NCBI RefSeq assembly: GCF_000382225.1
Contig: NZ_KB907818.1
Location: 1 to 64,000 of the forward strand
DNA: 64,000 bases
Reading direction: 5' to 3'
Source: Hymenobacter aerophilus DSM 13606
GTDB lineage: Bacteria; Bacteroidota; Bacteroidia; Cytophagales; Hymenobacteraceae
Position 1 is the stretch's first letter. Each line of letters starts with the position of its first letter. The position numbers were made by a program, and so were the translations under genes. Below the pieces are notes generated by a model. It saw nothing but the letters and a program-made list of their open reading frames with translations. It had not been told where the DNA came from and did not search any database. Below, in pieces: positions 42,326 to 50,804 of this stretch.

Positions 42326-44308
42326 CTACATGAAATACTTGAGGCGGATAACTTCCTTTTCGTTGAGGAAGCGCCACTTGCCGCGGGGCAGGTCCTTCTT
42401 GGTCAGGCCCGCGTACTGCACCCGGTCAAGGGTTACCACATCGTAGCCCAGGTGCTCGAAGATGCGGCGCACAATGCGGTTGCGGCCAATGTGGATTTCC
42501 ACGCCCACAAAGTGCGGGTTGCCGGCCACCACGGCCACGTCGTCCACCTCGGCTTTGCCATCTTCCAGCTCCACGCCGGCCGCAATCTGGCGCAGGTCGT
42601 CCTCGGTCAGGGGCTTGTCGAGCTCTACCTGGTAGATTTTCTTGTTGCGGTGCGAGGGGTGCGAGAGTTTCTGGGCCACTTCGCCGTCGTTGGTGAACAG
42701 CAGCAGGCCCGTGGTGTTGCGGTCGAGGCGGCCCACCGGGAACACGCGCTCCTTCGAGGCGTTCTGGATGAGCTCCATCACGGTGCGGCGGCCTTCGGGG
42801 TCGTCGGTGGTCGTCAGGAAATCCTTGGGCTTGTTGAGCAGCAGGTACACCTGCTTTTCGCGGTTGAGGATGGTCTTGCCATACTGCACCGTGTCGGAGG
42901 GCTGCACCTGGTAGCCCATTTCCGTCATCACTTCGCCGTTCACCTTTATTTCGCCGGCCGCAATCAGGGCGTCGGCGTCGCGGCGCGAGCAGATGCCGGC
43001 GTTGGCAATGTAGCGGTTGAGGCGCACCGTGCCGTCGGCCGGGTCCTGCTCGGGCTGCTCGCGGCGGCGCTTGTTGCCCCGGGTTTTGTCTTCCTCGTAG
43101 TGACGCAGGTTTTTGTAGTCGGGCGCTTCGCCGGCTACTTCGCCACGCTTGCGCTTGCCGGCCTGGTTCGAATCAGCCGCGGCATCCGGGCGGCCGGGCC
43201 GCTCGTCGTAGGCGCGGCGGGGCCGCTCCTCCCGGCGCTCGGCGTGCCCGAAGGCACCACGCGGCGCATCCGAATCGGGCCGGCGGGCGGGCCGGTCGGG
43301 GCGGCGCTCGGGGCGCTGCTCGGGCCGGTCGCGGCTGTCGCGGCCATCCCGGTTGTCGCGGCGCTCGAAGCTGCCGCGCCGCTCGCCGCTGGCGCCGCCG
43401 CCAAAGCCCGAAGGCTTCCGGTCGCCAAACTCGCGCCGCTCCTGGTCGTCGCCTTCACCAGCCGGACGGCGGGTGGCGCGGTAGGTGTTCTCGTCGGAAA
43501 AATCGGGGTGCTGGGGGGCGAGGTTCTCGGGCCGGCGGTCGGGGTCGAAAGCGCGGGCCGGCCGCACCGGGCGGTCGGGGCCGTACTCGCGCGAGCCCGC
43601 GAAATCTTCCTGGGCCCGGGGGCGCGGCGCTTCCGGTCGCGGCTCGTCGGCGGCGTTGGGGTTCTGCTTGATGAATTTGCGGTTGCGCTCCCCGGGCATC
43701 CCGCGGGGTACGGCCTGCTCCCCGTCCTGCCGACGGTAGGGCTGCCCGCCCCAGGTTTGCTTGGGCTCGAAGTTGCGCACCGGCCGCTCGTCCCGCTGCT
43801 CGTCGCGCGGTTCACCACCAAAGCCACCTTCCCGCCGTGGGTCGCGGCGGTTATCCCGCCGGTCGTCGTTGCGGCCGGCGTTGCGCGCATCGCCGCCGCC
43901 GAAGCGGCTGTCGCGGGCCGGGCGCTCGTCGCGGCCGAAACGGTTGTCACCACCGCGCCGCTCGTCGCGGCCGAAGCTACCTCCCTCGCCGAACTTGCGC
44001 GGGCCACCACCAAAATTGCCGCCGCCCCGGTTACCAAACGGGCGCGAGTTGCCGAAGCCTCCCTCGGCGGGCCGACCACCAAAGCCCGGCCGGTCGTTGC
44101 CGCGGCGGGCGTCGTAGTCGTTGCGGCGGCCTTCGCCCCCACGGCGGTTGTCGTCGGTGCTGCGGCCGGCGCCGAAGCGGTTCTGCTCGCGGTTGGCGCG
44201 CTCCTGGCCGGGCTGAATGAATTTGCGGTCCGAACCGGAGTTGTTGCGGTCGGAGCTGAAACGGCCGCGGCCTTTGGGCGCGTCGTCGGAGTGGTGTTTC
44301 TTACCCAT
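42326..44308 (-). CDS. RsuA/RluB-family pseudouridine synthase with long disordered arm
   Basis: A 660-aa protein. Residues 1 to about 400 are a low-complexity Arg/Gly/Asp/Glu-rich arm (repeated GGG, RDNR, RPE, FGG, ERRD). An S4 RNA-binding domain follows (about 424-480, VRLNRYIANAGICSRRDADAL). The catalytic domain follows, with the Asp in VGRLDRNTTGLLLF (about 535-548). The family (RsuA/RluB/RluE/F) modifies specific rRNA uridines. The arm is probably RNA-binding and unstructured. Length is far above the ~240-300 aa of enterobacterial members. A long arm of this kind is typical for Bacteroidota RluB-like proteins. Confidence 0.92.
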   Translation of the reverse strand: MGKKHHSDDAPKGRGRFSSDRNNSGSDRKFIQPGQERANREQNRFGAGRSTDDNRRGGEGRRNDYDARRGNDRPGFGGRPAEGGFGNSRPFGNRGGGNFGGGPRKFGEGGSFGRDERRGGDNRFGRDERPARDSRFGGGDARNAGRNDDRRDNRRDPRREGGFGGEPRDEQRDERPVRNFEPKQTWGGQPYRRQDGEQAVPRGMPGERNRKFIKQNPNAADEPRPEAPRPRAQEDFAGSREYGPDRPVRPARAFDPDRRPENLAPQHPDFSDENTYRATRRPAGEGDDQERREFGDRKPSGFGGGASGERRGSFERRDNRDGRDSRDRPEQRPERRPDRPARRPDSDAPRGAFGHAERREERPRRAYDERPGRPDAAADSNQAGKRKRGEVAGEAPDYKNLRHYEEDKTRGNKRRREQPEQDPADGTVRLNRYIANAGICSRRDADALIAAGEIKVNGEVMTEMGYQVQPSDTVQYGKTILNREKQVYLLLNKPKDFLTTTDDPEGRRTVMELIQNASKERVFPVGRLDRNTTGLLLFTNDGEVAQKLSHPSHRNKKIYQVELDKPLTEDDLRQIAAGVELEDGKAEVDDVAVVAGNPHFVGVEIHIGRNRIVRRIFEHLGYDVVTLDRVQYAGLTKKDLPRGKWRFLNEKEVIRLKYFM

Positions 44309-44464
44309 AGTGGTAAAAGCGTGCGTGCCGTATCGCTACGGTACCGGTGAATAATTCGGAGAAGGCTTTGCAACGAAGCTCCGGGGAAAACAGTGCCCGG
44401 ACCGGCCGCCCGGCTCCGCCGGGGGCGGAACGCAGGCAGCCCGTCCGGGCTGATTTAATCAGGT

Positions 44465-44592
44465 ATTAGTAGAATACTTGTCATTCTGAGCGGATCGAAG
44501 AACCTCGCCAGCAATAAGCAACTCTGTCGTCAGGAATTACTATTGCTGGCGAGATTCTTCGCTCCGCTCAGAATGACAAGTATTCTACTAAT
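44465..44592. repeat. Palindromic repeat, GTCATTCTGAGCG family, locus 6
   Basis: Arms of about 50 bp (ATTAGTAGAATACTTGTCAT... and complement), nearly perfect, reaching the stop codon of the DksA-like gene. Inner words CGAAGAA and GAGATTCTTCG are shared with the other loci. Confidence 0.9.
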
Positions 44593-44975
44593 TAGTCGCG
44601 ACGGGCCATTTTGGCCTCGATGGAGTGCTGGGTGTGGGGCACGGCCCGCAGGCGCTCCTTCTGGATGAGCTTGCCGGTGCCGATGCACACGCCGTAGGTG
44701 CCGTTCTTGATGCGGACCAACGCGTTTTCGAGCTGCTGGATGAACTTCATCTGGCGCGACGCCAGCTGGTTCATGCTCTCTTTCTCGGCCGTGTCGGCGC
44801 CGTCTTCCAGCACCTTCGACGAAGAGGCCGTGTTGTCGGTGCCCGAGTCGTTTTTGCGGCTCAGGGTTTCTTTGATAAAGGAAACCTCCTTGCGGGCGGC
44901 GGTCAGCTTATCTTGGATGATTTGCTCGAACTCGGCCAGTTCTTCCCTGGAATAGCGTAGGGGTGCTTCACTCAT
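44592..44975 (-). CDS. TraR/DksA-type protein
   Basis: A 127-aa protein starting MSEAPLRYSREELAEFEQII at the ATG at 44975; the long upstream part of the frame (74 codons) is untranslated leader. Coiled-coil-like helices (about 10-80) are followed by the DksA-type zinc-finger region YGVCIGTGKLIQKERLRAVPHTQ. Only one of the four cysteines is present, the usual state in Bacteroidota, so zinc binding is doubtful. DksA-like proteins bind RNA polymerase in the secondary channel. A -7 element lies at 45164-45171. Confidence 0.9.
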   Translation of the reverse strand: MSEAPLRYSREELAEFEQIIQDKLTAARKEVSFIKETLSRKNDSGTDNTASSSKVLEDGADTAEKESMNQLASRQMKFIQQLENALVRIKNGTYGVCIGTGKLIQKERLRAVPHTQHSIEAKMARRD

Positions 44976-45284
44976 GACGTTACAGGAAGATATAGTGAGA
45001 AGGTGGGATTGGAATGCGGGTGGAAAACGACACCGGTCAGTTGGCGTGCAATGGCGCCCGCTAAAGCAAGGCCAACAGCAGCCCAAACGAATTGGTTTGC
45101 CCAACTGCGCTTCGGAAGCCTGAAAACGCTGGCTACCTGATGCCCCTGATCGGTAATCGGCCGCAAAGCTACGGTTTTGTCGGCGGATGCGCACCAACCC
45201 TGCTTAACTGGCAACTCGTTCCCCAAAAGGGGCGCGCTGGCTACTGCTCAAGAGGCTACCGGGGCGGGTGGGCACTTTGTAAGG
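44976..45284. other. Intergenic leader of the DksA-like gene
   Basis: About 310 bp between the DksA-like start and the ribH stop. It contains a minus-strand TAGCTTTG (45164-45171), about 190 bp before the start, and no convincing gene. The long N-terminal extension of the open frame here lacks family similarity. Confidence 0.6.
45164..45171 (-). promoter_or_regulatory. -7 element of the DksA-like gene
   Basis: Minus-strand TAGCTTTG fits TAnnTTTG; a TTG at 45195-45197 lies 23 bp upstream, at the far end of the accepted spacing. It implies a 5' UTR of about 180 nt. Confidence 0.5.
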
Positions 45285-45761
45285 TTAGAAGCCCAGCATG
45301 TGGATGGCGGCCACGGCGCCCTCTACGCCCTTGTTGCCGTGCTTGCCGCCGGCCCGGTCCCAGGCCTGCTCCAGCGTGTTGGTGGTTACGAGGCCGAAGA
45401 TGACGGGCTTGTTGAACTTGAGGCCCACGTTGGTGATACCGCTGGCCACGGCGTGGCAGATATAGTCGTCGTGCTTGGTTTCGCCCTGAATTACTACTCC
45501 CAGGCAGATAACGGCGTCAATCTCGTCGTGCTGGGCCAACAGTTGCGCCCCCAGCGTCAGCTCGAAGCTGCCGGGTACGGTGTTGCGGAAGATGTGCTCG
45601 GGCTTGGCGCCATGCTTGAGCAGCGTGTCGTAGGCGCCCTGGGCCAGCGTGTCGGTGATTTCGCGGTTCCACTCGGCCACCACCAGCCCGAAACGCTTCT
45701 CGGAGATGTCAACGAAGTGGTCGGACGTGTAGTCGCTCAGGTTCTTGAGAGAAGTAGCCAT
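45285..45761 (-). CDS. ribH: 6,7-dimethyl-8-ribityllumazine synthase
   Basis: A 158-aa enzyme for the penultimate riboflavin step. Motifs: FGLVVAEWNREIT, VPGSFELTLGAQLLA (substrate-binding, about 62-76), VICLGVVIQGETKHDDYICHAVASG (catalytic His in KHDDYI, about 95) and PVIFGLVTTNTLEQAWDRAGGKHGNKG. Normal length. A -7 element at 45892-45899 lies about 130 bp upstream, so the leader is long, but I see no FMN riboswitch conserved core in it. Confidence 0.97.
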   Translation of the reverse strand: MATSLKNLSDYTSDHFVDISEKRFGLVVAEWNREITDTLAQGAYDTLLKHGAKPEHIFRNTVPGSFELTLGAQLLAQHDEIDAVICLGVVIQGETKHDDYICHAVASGITNVGLKFNKPVIFGLVTTNTLEQAWDRAGGKHGNKGVEGAVAAIHMLGF

Positions 45762-45891
45762 GTGTTTTGAGCTGTTGGCTAATAGCTGCTAGCTAGTAGC
45801 TTATGTTTTGTAGGACAATTATTTACAGAAAGCAACCACCCAAATCTGGCGGTGCTAGCGGGCATTTTTCACCCAGAAAAGTTGCCGATGG

Positions 45892-45899
45892 CAAAGATA
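45892..45899 (-). promoter_or_regulatory. -7 element upstream of ribH
   Basis: Minus-strand TATCTTTG lies about 130 bp before the ribH start. It follows the terminator of the upstream gene (45926-45962), which fits a separate transcription unit for ribH. Confidence 0.5.
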
Positions 45900-45925
45900 G
45901 ACCCGCCGGCCGGCTACTCATCTAA

Positions 45926-45962
45926 AGCAAAAAGGCAGCCCGAAGGCTACCTTTTTGCTCGT
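45926..45962 (-). terminator. Terminator of the TPR membrane protein gene
   Basis: AGCAAAAAGG.AGCC cgaa GGCT.CCTTTTTGCT pairs with one internal mismatch and ends in a T tract. It lies 50 bp after the stop at 46016. Confidence 0.82.
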
Positions 45963-46015
45963 ATACTTTTGAAAATCAAGCCTATAACTGAAATCAGCTA
46001 ACAGCTCTGGCAAAG

Positions 46016-46786
46016 CTACTTGCCGCTCAGGCCTTCGGCGCGGGCCTTGTACTGCTTGGCTTCGTTGGCTTCGGCGGCGGCGGGGTAAGCGGTCAGGATT
46101 TTGTCGTAGGCCGTAATGGCGCCGGCGTAATCCTTGGCTACCTCACGGGCGGTGCCTTCCTTGAGCAGGTAGGCGGGCGAGAAGTACTCGTTGGCGTTGT
46201 AGTTGGCGGCCTTGTTGTAGAAGTCGGCGGCTTCCTTGGGCTGGTTGAGTTCCAGGTGCGCGTCGCCGATAAGCGAGTAGGCGCGGGCCTGCACCAGGTA
46301 GTCGTCGGCGCTGAAGTCTTCGAGGTAGTCGATGGCTGCTTTGTACTGGCCTTCCTTGAGGGCGGCCACGCCGGCGTAGAAGCTGGCGAGGTTGCCGGCA
46401 TCGGAGCCGCCGTACTCGGAGGCCACGCGCTCCAGGCCCAAGTTACGGCCGTCGCCCTTCAGCGCCTTCTGCAGCGAGTCGGCTTCCCAGTAGCTCACGG
46501 CCTGAAACATGGCGGCCTGGCCCTTCTCGTTTTGCGAGTTGCGCCACAGGTAGTACCCGAAGCCGCCGGCCACGGCCAGCACCACTACGGCCAGCAGGCC
46601 CAGCAGCACGTTCTTGTTGCGGCGCACAAAATCCTCCGACTCAACCAGCCGCATAGCCAGCGCGTCGGGGTCTTCCATGAGCGGGTGCTCGGGGTTGTAG
46701 GCCTGGGCGGGGGCAAGCGGGTCGGTGCTCACCACGCGCTGCTGGCGGGCCTGCTGGCTTTTACCCGTAAAAGGAATCTTGGACAT
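46016..46786 (-). CDS. YfgM-like tetratricopeptide membrane protein
   Basis: A 256-aa protein with a cytoplasmic N-terminus (about 1-58), one transmembrane helix (about 59-79, VLLGLLAVVVLAVAGGFGYYL), and a periplasmic TPR domain (about 95-250: EGQYKAAIDYLEDFSADDYLVQARAYSLIGDAHLE...). The layout matches YfgM (DUF2133), a Sec-associated ancillary factor. Here the TM lies further from the N-terminus than in E. coli. It is upstream of ribH on the same strand and not coupled to it. Confidence 0.87.
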   Translation of the reverse strand: MSKIPFTGKSQQARQQRVVSTDPLAPAQAYNPEHPLMEDPDALAMRLVESEDFVRRNKNVLLGLLAVVVLAVAGGFGYYLWRNSQNEKGQAAMFQAVSYWEADSLQKALKGDGRNLGLERVASEYGGSDAGNLASFYAGVAALKEGQYKAAIDYLEDFSADDYLVQARAYSLIGDAHLELNQPKEAADFYNKAANYNANEYFSPAYLLKEGTAREVAKDYAGAITAYDKILTAYPAAAEANEAKQYKARAEGLSGK

Positions 46787-46796
46787 GGGAAAATTT

Positions 46797-46905
46797 AGCT
46801 GATAGCTAGTAGCTGTTGGCTTTTAGCTCTGTTCTGGTTAGCCGATGAAAACCGTTTACTTAAGAACGAAAGCTTTCAGCTGGCCGCTCTAAGCTAACAG
46901 CTTAA
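46797..46905. repeat. AGCTAACAGC-word repeat between TPR gene and pdhA
   Basis: The left part (tagctgatagctagtagctgttggctttt) and the right part (cagctggccgctctaagctaacagctt) are loose inverted copies built of AGCT-type words. It fills most of the gap between the pdhA stop and the next start. Confidence 0.55.
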
Positions 46906-46909
46906 AAAG

Positions 46910-48082
46910 CTAGTCGCGGATGTAGGGGTAATCCTGCTGCACGTACACGTCGTGGTAGAGCTCGTCGGCGGTCGGGTAGTCCGACTTCTCGGCAAACTCC
47001 ACCGACTCCTGCACCTGGGCCTTGATCTTCTCGTCGATGGCTTCCAGTTCGGCTTCGGTAGCCAGGTTGTGGGTAAGGATGGTGTGGCGTACGGCCTCAA
47101 TGGAGTCGCGCGAACGGTAGTCCTCCAACTCGTCCTTGGTGCGGTACTTGGCCGGGTCGCTCATCGAGTGGCCCTTGTAGCGGTAGGTTTTGAACTCGAG
47201 CAGCGTGGGGCCTTCGCCGGCGCGGGCGCGCTCGGCAGCGCGGGCCACGGCCTCGTGCACATCCTCCACGTTCATGGCATTTACCGGCTCGGAGGGCATA
47301 TCGTACGACTCGCCGAGCGTGTAGAGCTCCGTTACGTTGGACGTGCGCTGCACCGAGGTGCCCATAGCGTAGCCGTTGTTCTCAATCACGAAGATGACCG
47401 GCAGCTTCCAGAGCATGGCCATGTTGAAGGCCTCGTGCAGGGCGCCCTGGCGCACGGCGCCGTCGCCCATCGAGCAGACGCACAGGTTGCCGGTCTTGTT
47501 GTATTTCTCGGCGAAGGCAATGCCGGCGCCCATCGGCACCTGTGCCCCCACGATGCCGTGGCCGCCGATGAAGTTTACTTCCTTGTCGAAGATGTGCATC
47601 GAGCCACCCTTGCCTTTAGAGCAGCCGGTGGCTTTGGCAAACAGCTCGGCCATCACGGCATTGGGCGAGGTGCCCAGCGCCAGCGGGTGGGCATGGTCGC
47701 GGTAGGCGGTGATGTGCTTGTCATCCTTGGTCAGGGCCGAGACGGTGCCGGCGACGCAGGCCTCCTGGCCGATGTAGAGGTGGCAGAAGCCTTTAATCTT
47801 CTGCTGACCGTACAGCTGGCCAGCCTTCTCCTCGAACTTGCGCATGAGCACCATCTGCTCGTACCAGGTCAGGTAGGTTTCCTTTGAATACTCGGCTTTG
47901 GCCGGCGACGAGGCCTTGGGCGCGTCGGTAGCCTCCTTGGCCGCTTTATTGGCGGCCGGTTTCACGTTCTGGGGCTGTTCGGCCGTTTCCACAGCTTTGC
48001 CTTTGGCGGCAGCCTTGGGTGCGGGCGTTTTCTTCGCCGAATTGGAAGCCTTGGCCGTAGCCTGTACTTTCGTCTCCGCCAT
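46910..48082 (-). CDS. pdhA: Pyruvate dehydrogenase E1 component subunit alpha
   Basis: A 390-aa thiamine-diphosphate enzyme subunit. It decarboxylates pyruvate for the PDH complex. The start is the ATG at 48082 (MAETKVQATAKASN...); the open frame continues across the divergent recF gene but that part is antisense to recF. The first ~65 residues are an Ala/Lys/Pro-rich tail. Catalytic core: YIGQEACVAG, AYRDHAHPLALG, GKGGSMHIFDKEVNFIGGHGIVG, the TPP motif GDGAVRQGALHEAFNMA...NNGYAM, and YRYKGHSMSDP. The beta and E2 subunits are not in the window. Confidence 0.96.
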   Translation of the reverse strand: MAETKVQATAKASNSAKKTPAPKAAAKGKAVETAEQPQNVKPAANKAAKEATDAPKASSPAKAEYSKETYLTWYEQMVLMRKFEEKAGQLYGQQKIKGFCHLYIGQEACVAGTVSALTKDDKHITAYRDHAHPLALGTSPNAVMAELFAKATGCSKGKGGSMHIFDKEVNFIGGHGIVGAQVPMGAGIAFAEKYNKTGNLCVCSMGDGAVRQGALHEAFNMAMLWKLPVIFVIENNGYAMGTSVQRTSNVTELYTLGESYDMPSEPVNAMNVEDVHEAVARAAERARAGEGPTLLEFKTYRYKGHSMSDPAKYRTKDELEDYRSRDSIEAVRHTILTHNLATEAELEAIDEKIKAQVQESVEFAEKSDYPTADELYHDVYVQQDYPYIRD

Positions 48083-48151
48083 CTTAGTTTCGATTATTCG
48101 CGTTTGGGAGGCGAAAGTACGTAAAAGGATGGCAATGTCCGAACCCCGCGC

Positions 48152-49267
48152 ATGAATCTGGAGAACCTCCACCTGCTCTTCTTCAAGAATTACGAAGAAG
48201 CCCAGCTCGCCTTTTCCCCGCACATCAACTGCTTTATCGGCGACAACGGCAGCGGCAAGACCAACCTGCTCGATGCCATCCACTACCTGTCGCTGACCAA
48301 GAGCGCCTTCACCACGGCCGATGCCCAGAGCATCCGGCAGGGCGAGGAGTTTTTCGTGGTGCGCGGCCGGTTCGGCGACCGGCCCGCCGGGGCCCCGGCC
48401 GAAACCATTCAGTGTAGCCTGCGGGTGGGCCAGAAGAAAACCGTGCTCCACGACAAGCAGCCCTACGAGCGGGTGTCCGACCACATTGGCCGCTACCCGG
48501 TGGTGCTCATCTCGCCCTACGATACCGACCTGATCCGGCAGGGCAGCGAGGAACGGCGCAAGTATTTCGACAGCCTCATGTCGCAGCTCGACCACGAGTA
48601 CCTGGAGCTGCTCATCCGCTACAGCCAGTTGCTCAAGCAGCGCAACGCCCTGCTCAAGCTGGCCGCCGACCGCCAGGCCGGCTACGACCGCGACTACCTG
48701 CTGACGATTGACGAGCAGCTGGCGCCGCTGGGCGAGCAGCTGGTGCAGCGCCGCCAGGAGTTTCTGGTGGGGTTCGAGCCGCTCTTCCAGCACCACTATG
48801 CCCAGCTCGCCGATGGCCAGGAGCAGGTCACGCTCACGTATAAGAGCGAGCTGCCCGGCGCCGACTTCGGCAAGCTGCTGCGCCTGCAGGAGCGCCGCGA
48901 CCTGACGCTGCAGCGCACCACCACCGGCCCCCACCGCGACGACTTTACCTTCCTGATGGACGATAAGCCAGTGAAGAGCTACGGCTCGCAGGGCCAGCAG
49001 AAGTCGTTCGTCATAGCCCTCAAGCTGGCGCAGTTCGAGCTGCTGGCCGAGCGCCAGGGCCAAAAGCCGCTACTGCTCCTCGACGACATCTTCGACCGCC
49101 TCGACGAGAAGCGCATCACCCGCCTGATGCAGCTGGTGGCCAACCACACCTTCGGCCAGATTTTCCTGACCGACACGCATCTCGAACGCACCGACCGGGT
49201 GCTATTGGAGCTGTCGGAGGATATCCGCCGTTTTCGGGTGCAGGCCGGTACCGTGGTGCGGTTGTAG
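48152..49267 (+). CDS. recF: DNA replication and repair protein RecF
   Basis: A 371-aa SMC-like ATPase that loads RecA at ssDNA gaps. Walker A is GDNGSGKTNLLDAIH (about 30-44), the signature is SYGSQGQQKS (about 274-283), and Walker B is LLLDDIFDRLD (about 308-318). A -7 element for the next gene lies 14 bp after its stop. recF is followed by the DUF721 gene, an arrangement often seen near the dnaA/oriC region. It is divergent from pdhA with a 69-bp gap. Confidence 0.97.
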   Translation: MNLENLHLLFFKNYEEAQLAFSPHINCFIGDNGSGKTNLLDAIHYLSLTKSAFTTADAQSIRQGEEFFVVRGRFGDRPAGAPAETIQCSLRVGQKKTVLHDKQPYERVSDHIGRYPVVLISPYDTDLIRQGSEERRKYFDSLMSQLDHEYLELLIRYSQLLKQRNALLKLAADRQAGYDRDYLLTIDEQLAPLGEQLVQRRQEFLVGFEPLFQHHYAQLADGQEQVTLTYKSELPGADFGKLLRLQERRDLTLQRTTTGPHRDDFTFLMDDKPVKSYGSQGQQKSFVIALKLAQFELLAERQGQKPLLLLDDIFDRLDEKRITRLMQLVANHTFGQIFLTDTHLERTDRVLLELSEDIRRFRVQAGTVVRL

Positions 49268-49280
49268 GCAGCGGGCGGGG

Positions 49281-49288
49281 TATCTTTG
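49281..49288 (+). promoter_or_regulatory. -7 element of the DUF721 gene
   Basis: TATCTTTG lies 47 bp before the ATG at 49335; a TTG at 49262-49264 is 16 bp upstream, slightly short. Confidence 0.5.
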
Positions 49289-49334
49289 TTGAGTTAGCCA
49301 GCGGGGCGTTTTCCTCGCGCGTTAACTTACTGAA

Positions 49335-49658
49335 ATGGCCTACAAAAAACCGTATTCACCCGAAAATTCCCGCAAGGCTGATATTGTCTCGCTCAAAGAC
49401 AGCATCACGTCTATGCTCCGCGCCTACCGCCTCCAGGGCAAGCTGAATGAGGTGACGGTGGTAGCCAGCTGGGAAAAGGTGATGGGCAAGGCCGTAGCTC
49501 TGAAAACCCAGCAGCTCTACGTGAGCAACAATAAGCTGTTCGTGCGGTTGTCGTCGGCGCCCCTCAAGCACGAGCTGGTGATGGCCAAAACCAAAGTACT
49601 GGCTAACCTGAACGCCGAAGTCGGCGAGGATGTCATCAAGGAAGTGGTGTTCCTATAG
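49335..49658 (+). CDS. DUF721 family protein (DciA-like)
   Basis: A 107-aa small protein with the DUF721 pattern (SLKDSITSMLRAYRLQGKLNEVTVVASWEKVMGKAVALKTQQLYV...LKHELVMAKTKVLANLN). The family includes DciA, the ancestral bacterial loader of replicative helicase DnaB. Its position right after recF supports a replication role. Complete, with its own -7 element and terminator-like hairpin. Confidence 0.9.
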   Translation: MAYKKPYSPENSRKADIVSLKDSITSMLRAYRLQGKLNEVTVVASWEKVMGKAVALKTQQLYVSNNKLFVRLSSAPLKHELVMAKTKVLANLNAEVGEDVIKEVVFL

Positions 49659-49972
49659 GAGCTGTTTAGCTGGTAGCTGACAGCTGGAATCAATTAGGGC
49701 GTTATGCGGAGTGCAGCTGTTTCGGCTGCACTCCGCATAACGCCCTTTCAGCTTTTTGAACCGTCTCGCCGTGAAGAGCACTTCTTGAGTAATGCTACTC
49801 TTGGTTATGCTGGCTGCCTGCTGTTGTACTAGTGAGTAATGGAAACTGCGCTTTTTACCGCTGGTCATTCACGTTCCACAAACAAATCCGTTCGACAGCT
49901 TGAACCTGGGTGGGTGCAGTTCTCGCCCCTAGCCCCTACCCTGGGCAGTTCTGCTTAAAGGGTGTGCCAGTA
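49659..49972. other. Intergenic region with hairpin, no gene
   Basis: Contains AGCT-word repeats (49662-49688), the 22-bp hairpin at 49696-49746, and then about 225 bp without a recognisable gene or promoter match. A 71-codon frame on minus overlaps the hairpin and has no family resemblance. Confidence 0.5.
49696..49746 (+). terminator. Long hairpin after the DUF721 gene
   Basis: Perfect 22-bp arms, AGGGCGTTATGCGGAGTGCA... and complement, around a 7-nt loop. It is followed by TTTCAGCTTTTTG. It works as a terminator for the DUF721 gene but is unusually long, like a repeat element. Confidence 0.75.
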
Positions 49973-50536
49973 TTAGTGCACAATCCGGCAACGCTCGTTG
50001 TCCAGCAGCCCCATCTGGTCATCTATTGCCAGCGTACTACGGGCATTATCGAACTGCTCGCGGTACTGCTGCTGGAACTGCCGGCGCTTGATGGCTTCCT
50101 GAAAGCGGCGGATGTCGTCGCGCGTTTCCAGCTCCAGGCCGGGCACCTGCGTGGGCTGGCCGGCCTCGTTTTTGGCCACCATGGTGAAGTAGCTGGTGTT
50201 GGTGTGTTTCACCAGTCCGGTGCGCACATCCTCGGCCGTTACCTTGATGCCCACCAGCAGCGAGGTGCGCCCCACGTAGTTCACTGAAGCCAGCAGCGAC
50301 ACCAGCTCGCCTACCTCCACCGGCTGCATAAAATTCACCCCATCCACGCTCACGGTTACGCAGTAGTTACCGGCGTGGCGGGACGCGGCGGCATAGGCCA
50401 CTTTGTCCATCAGCGAGAGCAGAATTCCGCCGTGGATCTTGCCCCCGAAGTTGGCATACGATGGTATCATCAGCTCGGTAAGCGTGACGCGTGAATAGGA
50501 AACCGAACGGTATTCGGGGAGCACAAATGGGGGCAT
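49973..50536 (-). CDS. Acyl-CoA thioesterase (hotdog fold)
   Basis: A 187-aa enzyme of the acyl-CoA hydrolase family (YciA/BACH-like). Motifs: IPSYANFGGKIHGGILLSLMDKVAYAAASRHAG (about 24-56, hotdog helix with the catalytic Asp), VDGVNFMQPVEVGELVSLLASV, and TSYFTMVAKNEAG. A C-terminal helical tail (about 135-187) is longer than in YciA. Substrate chain length cannot be read. A -7 element lies at 50568-50575. Confidence 0.93.
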   Translation of the reverse strand: MPPFVLPEYRSVSYSRVTLTELMIPSYANFGGKIHGGILLSLMDKVAYAAASRHAGNYCVTVSVDGVNFMQPVEVGELVSLLASVNYVGRTSLLVGIKVTAEDVRTGLVKHTNTSYFTMVAKNEAGQPTQVPGLELETRDDIRRFQEAIKRRQFQQQYREQFDNARSTLAIDDQMGLLDNERCRIVH

Positions 50537-50567
50537 AAACTGGTAGCTGGATCAGGGATTGGTTGCG

Positions 50568-50575
50568 CAAAGCTA
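50568..50575 (-). promoter_or_regulatory. -7 element of the thioesterase gene
   Basis: Minus-strand TAGCTTTG lies 31 bp before the start codon. Confidence 0.5.
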
Positions 50576-50788
50576 CGGCTTCCCCCGGGCCACCTCGCCC
50601 CTCCCCTACCGTGTTTACCTTGGGTTACACGCTCGTTCCTTATCGGCCTTTAATACCGACGCAACCACCGCTTGTTTCGCTACACTTAGCCAATCAAGCG
50701 GACACTAATATCACGCGCTATAAGCCTCGATAAGGTCTTATTCCACCTATTGTTTCATCCGTCGTTTAACCGTTGCCAGGAACAGATA

Positions 50789-50804
50789 TGTTTCACGTGG
50801 AACA
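50789..50804 (-). promoter_or_regulatory. parS centromere site (ParB binding)
   Basis: The minus-strand sequence TGTTCCACGTGAAACA is identical to the canonical bacterial parS site (16 bp). It lies inside a longer 32-bp palindrome (50781-50812, arms AACAGATATGTT). parS sites nucleate ParB and usually lie near oriC. It is downstream of the HTH gene and could also form a hairpin for that transcript, but it has no T-tract. A one-mismatch relative is at 59637-59652. Confidence 0.85.

Noticed and set aside
42452..44350. A 632-codon plus-strand open frame opposite the pseudouridine synthase
   Set aside because: Its translation is an Ala/Val/Gly-rich mirror of the RGG-rich arm and has no domain; the minus frame has an S4 and a catalytic domain.
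45762..45899. FMN riboswitch before ribH
   Set aside because: The leader is long, but I cannot find the conserved RFN core (AGGGGCAGGGTGAAATTCC-like) in it.
48083..49063. N-terminal extension of the pdhA open frame to 717 codons
   Set aside because: The extension is antisense to recF; PdhA has a good ATG at 48082 and normal length from there.
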